From: Oscillospiraceae bacterium
GTDB taxonomy: Bacteria; Bacillota; Clostridia; Oscillospirales; Acutalibacteraceae
NCBI GenBank assembly: GCA_009779495.1
Contig: WRED01000013.1
Location: 1-49,831, forward strand
Reading direction: 5' to 3'
Length of the DNA stretch: 49,831 nt
Shown here piece by piece: positions 17,701 through 25,661 of the stretch. The position numbers were made by a program, and so were the translations under genes. The notes under the pieces were generated by a model. It saw only the letters and a program-made list of their open reading frames with translations. It made no database searches and was not told the origin of the DNA. The stretch's first letter is position 1. Each line of letters opens with the position of its first letter.

Positions 17701-17957
17701 AGCTGACGCTGCCGGATGATCCCGATATCGTGATTTTTGCCGCCACGGCGATGTTTGACGAGCCACGGGCGCAGATCGCCGCGCCGCTTTACGACGTGCT
17801 GGAAAAAGGCGGCCGTGAGCTTAAAAACGAGCTGACGGCCAACGGGTCCGCAGCGGTTGAAACGGCGAAATGGCGGAAGTTCAGGTGCAGAATGAAATTC
17901 CTCTGGGGATTTGCCAGCCGGAGGGTCGCCAGAGAACTGTCGCAGCTCACCCGTTAA
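14733..17957 (+). CDS. Alpha-mannosidase, glycoside hydrolase family 38
   Basis: A 1074-residue cytoplasmic GH38 enzyme, Zn2+-dependent, releasing mannose from alpha-mannosides with retention. The N-terminal catalytic domain has the zinc ligands His12 and Asp14 in THLDTSW and the nucleophile Asp125 in YLPDCFGFG; a further conserved His pair is in AHQFHDDITGTSLE near residues 340-352. A middle helical domain and a large C-terminal beta-sandwich region follow (from about 390). No signal peptide, so it probably acts on imported oligosaccharides. GAAAGGATG precedes the ATG. It stands alone on its promoter; the two flavoprotein genes follow 54 bp later. Specificity is not deducible. Confidence 0.93.
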   Translation: MKPRIYTVATTHLDTSWSWDFETTLADFLPKTPRDNFERLEKYPEYVFSFEGSYRYELLEEYYPELFAKVKEYIAAGRWHVAGSSFENGDVNIPSPEALFRNILYGNEYFDRKFGKRSRDIYLPDCFGFGFSLPSIAAHANLLGFTTQKLVWSCAYGIPFDLGVWEGVDGKRIYACFDGRDYNYNLKKARDYGPVKRKLRSNMRKYDLPFTLLLHGIGDRGGAPRERSVSTVCKDIRTNDESGVDVLAASTDQVFRDMDTLLTKEQKSKLPVWKNELVMTDHGVGCYTSRTLGKRFNRRCEQLADAAERTAVTANLLGFPYPQKRLETAWKNTIAHQFHDDITGTSLEVCYKRNWNDYVLAMNIFSEEYRASAAAVAASMDASFAQGTAVLVSNPVQGTRRETVTAEIDMPGRFARVFDSDGKEVLSQILSAENGKLAVAFSAEVPPNGFRIYDVRPSGAPCAAQSAQSGLSVTQRTLENECCAVTLDDNGDISSVFDKRNGREALSAPVRMALFDFDGTSSYPAWELTYSELRKKPRAYAGEPVFVVVENGPARVAVKTTRKSGESSFTQIISLSAGGERVDVYNEVDWRSLRSLLKAEFPLAVQNPEAAYDIGLGTIKRGNSHKRLYEVPAQMWADITARDGDFGVSVFSDSRVAWDKPNDNTLRLTGVYSPQDSYRSNTQVQDFGLNRFSFALFPHEGRPERQTQLQAAYFNQPMGTFTVPNTGGGLPSTISLLTVSDGGVIIRAVKKAENSDKIVVRVNEGEGRAREGVKLFFMSGIQSAEEIYASEEPIGAAKVQDGALVFDIAPFEVKSFMLTVESAGISRTAEESRAANSEPLQLPYNINVISANGEQPESTLPDGSTIPAELFPDKIVCGGTEFVLNANAAACERQTLTLPEGCERVYIAASSFAGDKDAVFMTDKSSQVIRVSSATEAVGAWDLYSLSEAGYIKRGTLAWHSTHTHRGGKDELGRLLYMFKYELDVSGCRELTLPDDPDIVIFAATAMFDEPRAQIAAPLYDVLEKGGRELKNELTANGSAAVETAKWRKFRCRMKFLWGFASRRVARELSQLTR

Positions 17958-18011
17958 ACCCAAGTAACCACTGATTAAATCGGTTGTCTAAATATGAAAG
18001 GATGATTTTCA

Positions 18012-18506
18012 ATGCACCTGATTCTGCACGACCTCCCGCAGGAAGCGGCGTCAAAGCTCCTGCCCGCGCAGGGCGGCGCTGTCAAATGGTTCGGCGCCTC
18101 GCCGGCCGTAAAGCCGTGCGTCGGCTGCTTCTGCTGCTGGCTCAAAAATCCCGGCGAGTGCATCATCCCCGACCGGGGTCAGCAGTTTTGTCATCTTCTG
18201 GCAAAGGCCGACGCGTTTACCATCGTCAGCCGCTGTTTCTACGGCGGACTTTCGCCCGATGTCAAGGCCACGCTCGACCGCTTCATCGGCCACGTACTCC
18301 CCTGGTTCACGACCGTAAACGGCGAGATGCACCACGTTCCGCGTTACGACCGCAAGGTCAAGCTCACATATCATCTCTACGGAGACATAACGGAGCCTGA
18401 ACGGGAAACGGCTTTGCGCCTCGCCGCCGCCAACGCCGTCAACCTGCACGCCGCCCGTCACACAGTGCGTTTTTACGCCGAAGCCGATGAACTGGAGGTG
18501 CTGTAA
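18012..18506 (+). CDS. Flavodoxin-like NAD(P)H-dependent FMN reductase with Cys motif
   Basis: A 164-residue protein of the flavodoxin-fold NADPH-dependent FMN reductase family. The motif CVGCFCCWLKNPGECIIPD (about residues 36-54) matches the CxxCxxC..G.C block of iron-sulfur-flavoprotein-like reductases, and FYGGLSPDVKATLDRFIG is the usual flavin-side helix region. The N-terminal flavin loop is shorter than usual. AAAGGATGA lies before the ATG. Stop and the next start overlap as TAATG, so it is coupled to the following flavodoxin-like gene; the two may form a heteromer or a relay. Confidence 0.78.
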   Translation: MHLILHDLPQEAASKLLPAQGGAVKWFGASPAVKPCVGCFCCWLKNPGECIIPDRGQQFCHLLAKADAFTIVSRCFYGGLSPDVKATLDRFIGHVLPWFTTVNGEMHHVPRYDRKVKLTYHLYGDITEPERETALRLAAANAVNLHAARHTVRFYAEADELEVL

Positions 18507-19090
18507 TGAAAATAGCTTTTATCAACGGAAGTCCGCGAAAAAGCAAGAGCGTATCGTCGTTTTTGCTGAAAAGTCTCCAGGAGAAGCTGCCCGGCTGTGA
18601 GATATCCGACGGCTGGGCCGGCCCGTTTGACGCGATCGTGTTCGCTTTCCCGCTGTATGTGGACGGCATTCCGTCAACCCTGCTGCGCGAGCTTGCCGCC
18701 CATGAGCGGGGGCTGCCTGCCGGCGCGCGCGCGTACGCTTTAGTCAACAACGGCTTTTACGAGGGAAAACAAAACGCCGTCGCCATCACGATACTTCGCA
18801 ACTGGTGCGCGCGCGCGGGGCTTGAGTGGGGGCAGGGCGTCGGCGTCGGCGCGGGAGGAATGCTCCAGACCGTGTCGGTGCCCGTGGGACGCGGGCCGCT
18901 CAAAAGCCTCGGACGGGCGCTGGACGCTTTGGCGCAAAATATTCTCACACTCGGCTCGGGCGGGGACATCTTCACCTCTCCGAATTTTCCACGGCGGCTT
19001 TATATGATAGCGGCGGAGATCAAATTCAGGATGACTGTGCGGAAGAACGGGCTGAAACGGCGGGATGTTGATCGGCGGCTGGAAGAATAG
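18506..19090 (+). CDS. Flavodoxin-like NAD(P)H oxidoreductase
   Basis: A 194-residue flavodoxin-fold protein. MKIAFINGSPRKSKSVSS is the standard FMN phosphate-binding start, and DAIVFAFPLYVDGIPSTLL the conserved second flavin loop. The C-terminal 30 residues are very basic (RRLYMIAAEIKFRMTVRKNG). It is translationally coupled to the gene before it. Its 3' end overlaps the convergent XRE regulator gene by 65 bp. Electron donor and acceptor unknown. Confidence 0.82.
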   Translation: MKIAFINGSPRKSKSVSSFLLKSLQEKLPGCEISDGWAGPFDAIVFAFPLYVDGIPSTLLRELAAHERGLPAGARAYALVNNGFYEGKQNAVAITILRNWCARAGLEWGQGVGVGAGGMLQTVSVPVGRGPLKSLGRALDALAQNILTLGSGGDIFTSPNFPRRLYMIAAEIKFRMTVRKNGLKRRDVDRRLEE

Positions 19091-20144
19091 AAACGCGTCC
19101 GCACAACTCCCGAAACCGCTCATCCGCCCGCAGCGGCTCATACTTTGCATCCGTCAACAGCCGTGAAAGCCCTAGCTTGCCCACGTCGTCCGGCGTCGCC
19201 GCCTTTTCCGAAACCCGGTTCGCCAGCAGCGAATCCGGGAGGAATTCGCCGGGTAGGCTCGCGCTTCTTTCCGCCGATTCGACCGCGCGGGTCAAGCAGT
19301 CAAGCGCATCCTCCCGCCTCCCCTGCTCCAGATAGATGTTGGCCATTTTCATGTAAGCCGCCGCCTTGTGCCGCAGGACGGACGGGCAGTCGTTCCCCTC
19401 AAGCAGGATTTCCGCGGCGGCGATACACTTCCCCAGCGCAGCGATTTTCTCGTTGGGAAAGTAGTGATTTGCGTCAGTCATATGGCTCACCTGATGGAAC
19501 AGGCATGACACAAGCGCCAAAATCGCCCGTTGCCCAACGTCGATTTTTTCTTCGCCCTTTAGAAACATCACGAGGGCGTTTTCCTGCGTTTTGTAAATGA
19601 TTGGCAGCTGCCGCGCTCCCTCAATGGCTTTTTCCGTATCGCCGTTTTTGTGGTAGGAGTCGCAGAGGTTGAAAAGAAACGCGTTTTTGATGGCCGGGCC
19701 GTCGCAGTGCCGGACTATTTTTTCGGACAAAGCGATGGCCTCGGCCTTATTTTTTTGCCGCCGGTCCGGCTCCGCGCCGCATTTTTCCAGGGACGTGACA
19801 AGCTGAACCATCAGCAGCCAGTCGTCCGGGTAGTCCTTCAGCGACTCGCGCATCAGCGCGATATTTTCATCGTGCTTTCCCTGAGCGTTGTTTTCCTCCC
19901 ACTGACCGTGAATGCCGGCGAGCCTTTCGCCGCTTCTGACGTCGTTCATGCCGAGCAGCTCGTCAATGGTTACGCCGAAAAAGCCCGCTATACGCGGCAG
20001 CAGGGTGATGTCGGGATAGCCCTCGCCGCGCTCCCATTTGCTGACGGCCTGAAATGAAATGCCGAGGAAGCCGGCCAGGATCTCCTGCGTCAGGGCGCGC
20101 TTTTGGCGCAGGCGTTTCAGGTTGGACGCGAGAGTGATTTTCAT
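19026..20144 (-). CDS. XRE-family regulator with helical-repeat C-terminal region
   Basis: A 373-residue regulator. Residues 5-60 form an XRE helix-turn-helix (NLKRLRQKRALTQEILAGFL, then ISFQAVSKWERGEGYPD), linker VTIDELLG, then about 300 residues of helical, TPR-like sequence (for example AAAYMKMANIYLEQGRREDAL) of the kind that binds peptides or partner proteins. ATG 20144 is chosen because the HTH starts there and the promoter at 20182-20210 lies upstream of it, although the frame is open further. It is divergent from argC, with 270 bp between. Targets unknown; it could govern the convergent flavoprotein genes. Confidence 0.85.
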   Translation of the reverse strand: MKITLASNLKRLRQKRALTQEILAGFLGISFQAVSKWERGEGYPDITLLPRIAGFFGVTIDELLGMNDVRSGERLAGIHGQWEENNAQGKHDENIALMRESLKDYPDDWLLMVQLVTSLEKCGAEPDRRQKNKAEAIALSEKIVRHCDGPAIKNAFLFNLCDSYHKNGDTEKAIEGARQLPIIYKTQENALVMFLKGEEKIDVGQRAILALVSCLFHQVSHMTDANHYFPNEKIAALGKCIAAAEILLEGNDCPSVLRHKAAAYMKMANIYLEQGRREDALDCLTRAVESAERSASLPGEFLPDSLLANRVSEKAATPDDVGKLGLSRLLTDAKYEPLRADERFRELCGRVSILPAADQHPAVSARSSAQSS

Positions 20145-20181
20145 ATAAACCGAACCTGCCTTTTTGTTAAAATATATTATA

Positions 20182-20210
20182 ATTATAGAGGAATCAAGCG
20201 GGCGGGTCAA
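20182..20210 (-). promoter_or_regulatory. Promoter of the XRE regulator
   Basis: TTGACC (20205-20210), 17 bp, TATAAT (20182-20187) on the minus strand. It lies upstream of the ATG at 20144 and inside the longer open frame, which supports the shorter start. Confidence 0.85.
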
Positions 20211-20337
20211 TAACCGATTGCTTGAATGCGGCTCTAGGGCAGATAAAATATCCACACTTTCAACAGAATTTTCCACAGCGCCCTTTGAATAGGTAAACAT
20301 CCCATCCCTGCTTTGCTGAAAATTTATTAAATAATAT

Positions 20338-20395
20338 TGTATATTTACTTGACTTTTTTCATTTTAATGTTATAATAGTGTATATTTATTCATTG
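20338..20395 (+). promoter_or_regulatory. Two ARG-box-like sites at the argC promoter
   Basis: TGTATATTTACTTGACT (20338-20354) and TGTATATTTATTCATTG (20379-20395) share ten identical bases and are spaced 41 bp, about four helical turns. On the other strand the second reads AATGAATAAATATACA, close to the ArgR/AhrC box (ATGAATAAAAATTCA-like). One overlaps the -35 and the other lies just after the -10, so arginine-bound repressor could block the promoter. Inferred by pattern and context. Confidence 0.65.
20349..20376 (+). promoter_or_regulatory. Promoter of argCJBD
   Basis: TTGACT (20349-20354), 16 bp, TATAAT (20371-20376), followed by the arginine genes with no other obvious promoter between them. 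Confidence 0.85.
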
Positions 20396-20414
20396 TGAAC
20401 GGATCGTGATGTAT

Positions 20415-21365
20415 ATGTTCAAGGTGTTTATTGATGGCAGGGCCGGCACCACCGGCCTCCGCATAGAGGAGCGTCTTGCCGGGCGGGACGACGTCGAGCT
20501 GCTGATTCTTCCGCAGGAGCTGCGCAAGGACGCGGCAGCACGGCGAAGCATGATCTGCGGCTCGGACGTCACTTTTTTATGCCTGCCCGACGACGCGGCC
20601 ATAGAGGCGGTCAGCCTGGCGGAGGGCTGTGGCGCGAAGATCATCGACGCATCTACCGCGCACCGAACCGCACCGGGGTGGGTCTACGGCTTCCCGGAGC
20701 TGTCGGATGAGCTACGGGATGGCATCAAAAATGGAAGCCGCATAGCGGTTCCCGGCTGTCATGCCAGCGGTTTTCTGGCGCTTGTTTTTCCGCTTGTGGC
20801 GGCGGGCATTATGCCGCGCGACTTCCCCGCGTCCTGCTTTTCACTGACAGGCTACAGCGGCGGCGGCAAGGGTATGATCGCCGAATATACGGCGTCCGAT
20901 CGCGGAGGTTACGCGGAATTTGACCCATACGACGCGCCGAGGCAGTACGGGCTTTCCCAGAGTCACAAGCATTTAAGGGAGATGCAGGGCATTGCGGGGC
21001 TCACCCGGCCGCCGGTTTTCTGCCCCGCCGTCGCGGACTATTACAGCGGCATGGAGGTCACCGTCCCGGTTCACGCGGCACAGCTCAAGGGTTGTCCGAC
21101 CGCCGGCGCGCTGACCGAGGTCTACAGGGAAGCATACCGCGATCAGCCGTTCATCACGGTTGACTCAGACGGGCACGAGGACGGCTTTCTCTCCGCAAAT
21201 ACGTACAGCGGCCGGGACTCCATGCAGATACTCGTAACGGGGAGCGATGGCAGGCTGTGCCTCACGGCCCGGTTCGACAATTTGGGCAAGGGCTCGTCCG
21301 GCGCGGCGGTGCAGTGTATGAATCTGGCTTTGGGGCTTGAGCAAACTTTAGGACTTTATTTATAA
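20415..21365 (+). CDS. argC: N-acetyl-gamma-glutamyl-phosphate reductase
   Basis: A 316-residue enzyme for the third step of ornithine synthesis (N-acetylglutamyl phosphate to the semialdehyde, NADPH). FIDGRAGTTGLRI is the nucleotide-binding start of the shorter ArgC class and AVPGCHASGF holds the catalytic Cys. STAHRTAPGWVYGFPEL is also typical. Three closely spaced starts exist: GTG 20406, ATG 20409 and ATG 20415. The last gives the family's usual start and has a GGAT/GTGAT site at fair distance. First gene of argCJBD; 13 bp to argJ. Confidence 0.93.
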   Translation: MFKVFIDGRAGTTGLRIEERLAGRDDVELLILPQELRKDAAARRSMICGSDVTFLCLPDDAAIEAVSLAEGCGAKIIDASTAHRTAPGWVYGFPELSDELRDGIKNGSRIAVPGCHASGFLALVFPLVAAGIMPRDFPASCFSLTGYSGGGKGMIAEYTASDRGGYAEFDPYDAPRQYGLSQSHKHLREMQGIAGLTRPPVFCPAVADYYSGMEVTVPVHAAQLKGCPTAGALTEVYREAYRDQPFITVDSDGHEDGFLSANTYSGRDSMQILVTGSDGRLCLTARFDNLGKGSSGAAVQCMNLALGLEQTLGLYL

Positions 21366-21378
21366 TAAGGAGATCATC

Positions 21379-22593
21379 ATGATAAAATTTATTGACGGCG
21401 GCGTTTGCGCCCCGAAGGGCTTTTCCGCGAACGGCATTCACTGCGGGATACGGAAAAATAAGACGAAAAATGATTTGGCCCTGATCGTCAGCGAGGTTTC
21501 GGCTTCGGCGGCGGCAGTCTATACCACAAATCTTGTGAAAGGCGCGCCGCTTACGGTGACCAAGGCTCACCTCGAAAACGGCCGGGCACGGGCTGTCATA
21601 TGCAACAGCGGCAACGCCAATACCTGCAACGCGGACGGCGTCGAAGTCGCGGAAAAGATGTGCGCGCTTGTGCGTGAAAGCACGGGCGTCGCCGCGGATG
21701 ACGTGATCGTCGCGTCAACTGGCGTCATCGGCGAACCGCTTGACATTACACCCATAGCGGCAGGTATGCCGAAGCTCTCGGCCGGGCTGGGCGATTTCAG
21801 CGGCGAGGCGGCCAAGGCTATCATGACGACGGACACGTTCAAAAAAGAGGTCGCCGTTTCGTTTTCTGCCGGCGGAGTTGAGTGCCGTATCGGCGGCATC
21901 GCAAAAGGCTCCGGCATGATCCACCCAAATATGGCGACACTGCTCGTGTTCCTGACTTCGGACATAGCTATCGCGCCGGACGCGCTTCAGCAGATTCTTT
22001 CCGAGACTGCCGGCGACACCTTCAATATGGTCAGCGTAGACGGCGATACGTCCACCAACGACATGGTTTCTATCATGGCAAACGGCCTCGCGGGGAACGC
22101 CGAAATCACGTCGGCTGGCACGGAAGCGGAGCCGTTCAAGGCCGCGCTCAAGGAAATCATGACGCGCCTGTGCAAAATGATCGCCAAGGACGGCGAGGGC
22201 GCGACGAAGCTGCTTGAATGCAGGGTCAGCGGCGCTAAAACAAAGGCGGACGCGCGGATCGTCGCCCGGGGCGTCATAAGCTCCAGCCTTTTCAAGGCCG
22301 CCATGTTCGGCGGGGACGCCAACTGGGGGCGCGTGCTCTGCGCCATAGGCTACAGCGGCGCGGATGTGGATGTCGGGCGCGTGGACGTCACGTTCCACTC
22401 TCAGGGGGGCGAAATTCCCGTGTGCGCAAACGGCGCAGGCATCGGCTTTTCGGAGGATCTTGCCAGGCGGGTATTAACACAAGACGAGATCGTTATCGAC
22501 ATCACCTTGGGCGACGGAGACGAAAGCGCGACGGCGTGGGGCTGTGATCTTACGTATGACTACGTGAAAATCAACGGTGACTATAGATCATAA
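21379..22593 (+). CDS. argJ: Bifunctional glutamate N-acetyltransferase/ornithine acetyltransferase
   Basis: A 404-residue ArgJ. It recycles acetyl from N-acetylornithine to glutamate and may also use acetyl-CoA. The precursor self-cleaves before Thr187 in SGMIHPNMATLLVF; Thr becomes the nucleophile of the beta chain. Other family blocks are CNSGNANTC, STGVIGEPL and GDTSTNDMV, and ANWGRVLCAIGYSG near the end. AAGGAG precedes the ATG. Presence of argJ means the cyclic acetyl pathway; no argA is needed. Confidence 0.96.
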   Translation: MIKFIDGGVCAPKGFSANGIHCGIRKNKTKNDLALIVSEVSASAAAVYTTNLVKGAPLTVTKAHLENGRARAVICNSGNANTCNADGVEVAEKMCALVRESTGVAADDVIVASTGVIGEPLDITPIAAGMPKLSAGLGDFSGEAAKAIMTTDTFKKEVAVSFSAGGVECRIGGIAKGSGMIHPNMATLLVFLTSDIAIAPDALQQILSETAGDTFNMVSVDGDTSTNDMVSIMANGLAGNAEITSAGTEAEPFKAALKEIMTRLCKMIAKDGEGATKLLECRVSGAKTKADARIVARGVISSSLFKAAMFGGDANWGRVLCAIGYSGADVDVGRVDVTFHSQGGEIPVCANGAGIGFSEDLARRVLTQDEIVIDITLGDGDESATAWGCDLTYDYVKINGDYRS

Positions 22594-22629
22594 GCCGCCG
22601 CTTGCGGCTTACGAAAGGATTGAGTTAAA

Positions 22630-23484
22630 ATGGATATAACAAACGCGCAGCGGGCCTGCGTGCTGATGGAAGCGCTGCCCTATATACAGAAGTACCACAA
22701 CAAGATCATCGTCGTGAAGTACGGCGGCAGCGCGATGCTGAATGAGGAACTCAAGCGGCAGGTTATCGGAGACATCGCCCTGCTCTGCCTTGTTGGAATC
22801 AGGGTTGTGCTCATTCATGGCGGCGGGCCTGAGATTTCCGAGATGCTTGCTAAAGTCGGCATGGAAAGTGAGTTCGTGGACGGTTTACGCGTGACGGACA
22901 AGGAGACCGCCGAAGTGGTGCAGATGGTCCTGGCCGGGAAGATCAACAAGAGCCTTGTCGCACTCATGGGAACTTTCGGCAAAAACGCCATCGGGCTTTC
23001 AGGCATGGACAGCCACATGATCCGCGTAAAGGCGATGAGCGAACGGCTTGGGTATGTGGGGGAGATCACAAGCATCAATCCCGCCCCCATTTTTGACTTG
23101 CTTGAGGGGGGCTACATCCCGATCATCTCGACCGTCGGCTGTGACGAGCGCGGCGAGACGTACAACATCAACGCCGACACCGCCGCCGCGAAAATTGCCG
23201 CCGCGCTGGAAGCTGAAAGCCTGATCTCCATGACGGACATTCCCGGGCTGCTTCGGGACGTAGAGGAGGAAACGTCGCTGATTAAGCGCGTGAGCGTGGA
23301 CGATATTCCGGAGCTTATCAGCCAGGGCGTGATATCGGGCGGAATGCTGCCGAAGATACAGTGCTGTGTGGACGCGGTGAAAGAGGGCGTGCGCAAGGTG
23401 TTTATTATTGACGGGCGCGTGCCGCACTCGATACTGATTGAGACGCTGACGAACGAGGGAATCGGAACGATGGTAACGCGCTGA
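22630..23484 (+). CDS. argB: Acetylglutamate kinase
   Basis: A 284-residue amino-acid kinase that phosphorylates N-acetylglutamate, the committed step and usual point of arginine feedback. KYGGSAM and LIHGGGPEIS are the nucleotide and substrate glycine loops; DGLRVTDKETAEVVQMVLAG holds the substrate Arg and ISMTDIPGLL is the conserved nucleotide-side block. The N-terminal helix (residues 1-20) is of the kind found in arginine-sensitive hexameric forms, so feedback inhibition is plausible. GAAAGGATTGAG precedes the ATG. Confidence 0.96.
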   Translation: MDITNAQRACVLMEALPYIQKYHNKIIVVKYGGSAMLNEELKRQVIGDIALLCLVGIRVVLIHGGGPEISEMLAKVGMESEFVDGLRVTDKETAEVVQMVLAGKINKSLVALMGTFGKNAIGLSGMDSHMIRVKAMSERLGYVGEITSINPAPIFDLLEGGYIPIISTVGCDERGETYNINADTAAAKIAAALEAESLISMTDIPGLLRDVEEETSLIKRVSVDDIPELISQGVISGGMLPKIQCCVDAVKEGVRKVFIIDGRVPHSILIETLTNEGIGTMVTR

Positions 23485-23567
23485 CGCGCGAATTAAGAAT
23501 TAAAAATTGTGGTATCCGCTTCGCGGTGATCATAAAATATGAAAGCAATGCACAGGAGGATTTTATC

Positions 23568-24740
23568 ATGAGTACAAATATATTCGATCTCGACAAAAAC
23601 TATATCGAAAACACCTACGCCCGCTTTCCCGTCGCTTTGGTCAGCGGAAAAGGTTCGTTGCTTTACGACAGTGAGGGCAGGCGATACATCGACCTTGGCG
23701 GGGGCATCGCGGTCAACAGCTTCGGCGCGTCAGACGACGAGTGGGTGAACGCCGTGACGGCGCAGCTCGGAAAGCTCCAGCACACGTCGAATCTGTATTA
23801 CACGGAGCCGCAGGTCACGCTTGCGCAAATGCTGTGCGAGCGCACGGGCATGAAGAAAGTGTTTTTCTCGAACTCCGGCGCGGAAGCCAACGAGTGCGCG
23901 ATCAAGGCGGCGCGCAAATACGCCTTTGACAAATACGGCGAGGGCAAGCGCCCGAATATCGTGACCTTGAAAAACAGCTTCCACGGCCGCACCCTGGCGA
24001 CGCTTACCGCCACCGGGCAGGACGGCTATCACACGTACTTCAACCCTTTCCCCGAGGGCTTTCTGTACGCGGACGCGAATGATATCGGGGCAATGGAATC
24101 GCTCGTCGGCGCAGGCGGCGTCTGTGCTGTTATGATTGAGCTTGTTCAGGGCGAGGGCGGCGTCATGGCGCTGGAGCCGTCCTATGTCAAGGCGCTTTCG
24201 GAGCTTACGGCCGAGAACGACGTTTTGCTTATCATCGACGAGGTGCAGACGGGCAACGGCCGCGCCGGCGCGCTGTACGCCTACATGGACTACGACGTCG
24301 CGCCCGACATCGTAACGACCGCGAAAGGGCTGGCCGGCGGACTGCCGCTGGGCGCGACGATGTTCTCGGAAAAGACGGCGGGGACGCTGAAAGCGGGCGA
24401 CCACGGCTCGACCTTTGGCGGCAACCCGGTTTGCGCGGCGGGAGCGGTCAATATACTCAGCCGCATTGACGGCGAACTGCTCGCCGGAGTCAGAGAAAAA
24501 AGCGCTTATTTGTTTGAGCGGCTGGGCAAGGCGGAGGGCGTTATCAGCGTCAGCGGCGCGGGGCTGATGATCGGAATTCGGACGAAGCGGCCCGCGAAGG
24601 AGGTTGCGGCGGGGTGCCTTGAAAAGGGCGTGCTTGTGCTGACGGCAAAGGACAGGGTGCGGCTGCTTCCCGCGCTGAATATTCCGGCGGAGCTGCTTGC
24701 GGAAGCGGCCGAGACGCTGATTAGCGTAATTGAAAATTAA
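23568..24740 (+). CDS. argD: Acetylornithine aminotransferase
   Basis: A 390-residue class III PLP transaminase converting N-acetylglutamate semialdehyde to N-acetylornithine. NSGAEANECAIKAARKYA, LLIIDEVQTGNGRAG and TTAKGLAGGLPLGA (Schiff-base Lys) are clear. ATG 23568 is chosen because AGGAGG lies 10 bases upstream; the frame continues upstream without a ribosome site. The stop falls in an ATTGAAAATTAAG sequence that recurs elsewhere. argF, argG, argH and carAB are not in the window; the operon ends here, followed by a palindromic element. Confidence 0.96.
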   Translation: MSTNIFDLDKNYIENTYARFPVALVSGKGSLLYDSEGRRYIDLGGGIAVNSFGASDDEWVNAVTAQLGKLQHTSNLYYTEPQVTLAQMLCERTGMKKVFFSNSGAEANECAIKAARKYAFDKYGEGKRPNIVTLKNSFHGRTLATLTATGQDGYHTYFNPFPEGFLYADANDIGAMESLVGAGGVCAVMIELVQGEGGVMALEPSYVKALSELTAENDVLLIIDEVQTGNGRAGALYAYMDYDVAPDIVTTAKGLAGGLPLGATMFSEKTAGTLKAGDHGSTFGGNPVCAAGAVNILSRIDGELLAGVREKSAYLFERLGKAEGVISVSGAGLMIGIRTKRPAKEVAAGCLEKGVLVLTAKDRVRLLPALNIPAELLAEAAETLISVIEN

Positions 24741-24796
24741 GGAAATCTTAAGCGCAATAAGCTTGACAAATTTATGTCTGGCGTTTACAATGAGCC

Positions 24797-24982
24797 TTAG
24801 GGCGTGTTTGAAAAACCTCACGCGCACATCTTTTTGGCGCTTTTTCCGCCACCCTGCGTTAAAATTTCTTGAAATACGGAACGTATTCAATCCTTGCGAA
24901 GGGGAACTTTCGCAATTTTACCTTGTGCGGCGAAAAAATCGCTCAAAAATCCGCACACGGGGATTTTTCAAACACGCCCTAG
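24797..24982. repeat. Palindromic element, superfamily 1 (CTAGGG arms), copy B
   Basis: Starts (C)TTAGGGCGTGTTTGAAAAAC and ends AAACACGCCCTAG at 24982. The interior (GCGTTAAAATTTCTTGAAAT, CCTTGCGAAGGGGAAC, ACCTTGTGCGGCGAAAAAAT) is nearly identical to 10867-11050. At arm position 7 both arms have the C/G version where copy A has T/A. It lies between argD and a secreted-protein gene and ends 1 base before that gene's ribosome site. Confidence 0.9.
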
Positions 24983-24996
24983 AAAGGATGATGTTT

Positions 24997-25527
24997 ATGA
25001 AAGCTATGAAACGCGTTTTGTGTGTCACGCTGACACTTGTGCTTGGCTTGGGGTTGCTTGTTCCCGCCTCGGCGGCAGATGCTGATCCCACGCCGATTAT
25101 CACCGTTGCGCCCAATTTTCCTAATGCAGCCTATGCCGGCGATACGCTCATCCTGGGAGTCGAGGCGGTTCTTCCCGAAGGAATAGAGGGTGAATTGAGC
25201 TATGCCTGGTATTCTTGGCCTTATCATATCCTTGAGCCTATTGCAACGGGGCCAGAACTCGAATTACTCATTACAAATGAAATGCTGGAAGGGTACTCAA
25301 GGCCTACCATGAAAATTACCGTAGTGGTAACTAATACATATATCGACGAAAACGGCAAAGAACAAACTGCCGAGGCTAGATTGTCGAGCGAATACTTTGA
25401 ATTAAAATTAAGAATGGCTTGGTGGGAAAAAGCTTTAGCTGTTCTTATTTGGGGTGTTCCCTTTTTGCTTTATATGATTTTAGGCTTATCAGCTTTTTTT
25501 GTTTTCGAGCCTTTCGCTTCTTTTTAG
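24997..25527 (+). CDS. Secreted membrane-anchored protein of unknown function
   Basis: A 176-residue protein. A signal peptide occupies residues 1-26 (MKAMKRVLCVTLTLVLGLGL, ending PASA|AD). The extracellular part, residues 30-130, alternates hydrophobic and polar residues like an Ig-like or bacterial beta-sandwich domain (AGDTLILGVEAVLPEGIEG, ITVVVTNTYIDENG). A C-terminal membrane helix (about 147-172) is unusual in ending on PFASF with no basic tail. ATG 24997 follows AAAGGATGATG; earlier in-frame codons run through the palindromic element and argD and are rejected. No family recognised. Confidence 0.75.
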   Translation: MKAMKRVLCVTLTLVLGLGLLVPASAADADPTPIITVAPNFPNAAYAGDTLILGVEAVLPEGIEGELSYAWYSWPYHILEPIATGPELELLITNEMLEGYSRPTMKITVVVTNTYIDENGKEQTAEARLSSEYFELKLRMAWWEKALAVLIWGVPFLLYMILGLSAFFVFEPFASF

Positions 25528-25599
25528 CACAATAGCTACAGAAACGGAGATGACACCATAAAATGCATTAGTCTTTTTGGCTGACGAATACAATTGCAC

Positions 25600-25651
25600 G
25601 AATCATAAACAGGGAGTGTCGAACAACATCAACACCCCCTGTTTATGATTC
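25600..25651. repeat. Long hairpin in the gap before the P-type ATPase stop
   Basis: GAATCATAAACAGGG (25600-25614) and its exact complement (25637-25651) form a 15-bp stem, extended by GTGT/ACAC. There is no T-tract on either side, so it is not a classical terminator, but it lies between two convergent genes and may serve both. The remainder of the 25528-25808 gap holds only the doubtful small frame below. Confidence 0.7.
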
Positions 25652-25661
25652 TTAATCCCTC

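Noticed and set aside
17958-18011. Search for a separate promoter between alpha-mannosidase and the flavoprotein genes
   Set aside because: Only a ribosome site is seen; no convincing -10/-35 pair.
23730-24890. Minus-strand open frame of 386 codons opposite argD
   Set aside because: Arg/His/Ala-rich shadow of the argD coding sequence; it would also run into the palindromic element.
24730-24996. Upstream in-frame extension of the secreted protein gene through the palindromic element
   Set aside because: The signal peptide and ribosome site place the start at 24997; the extension merely translates the repeat.
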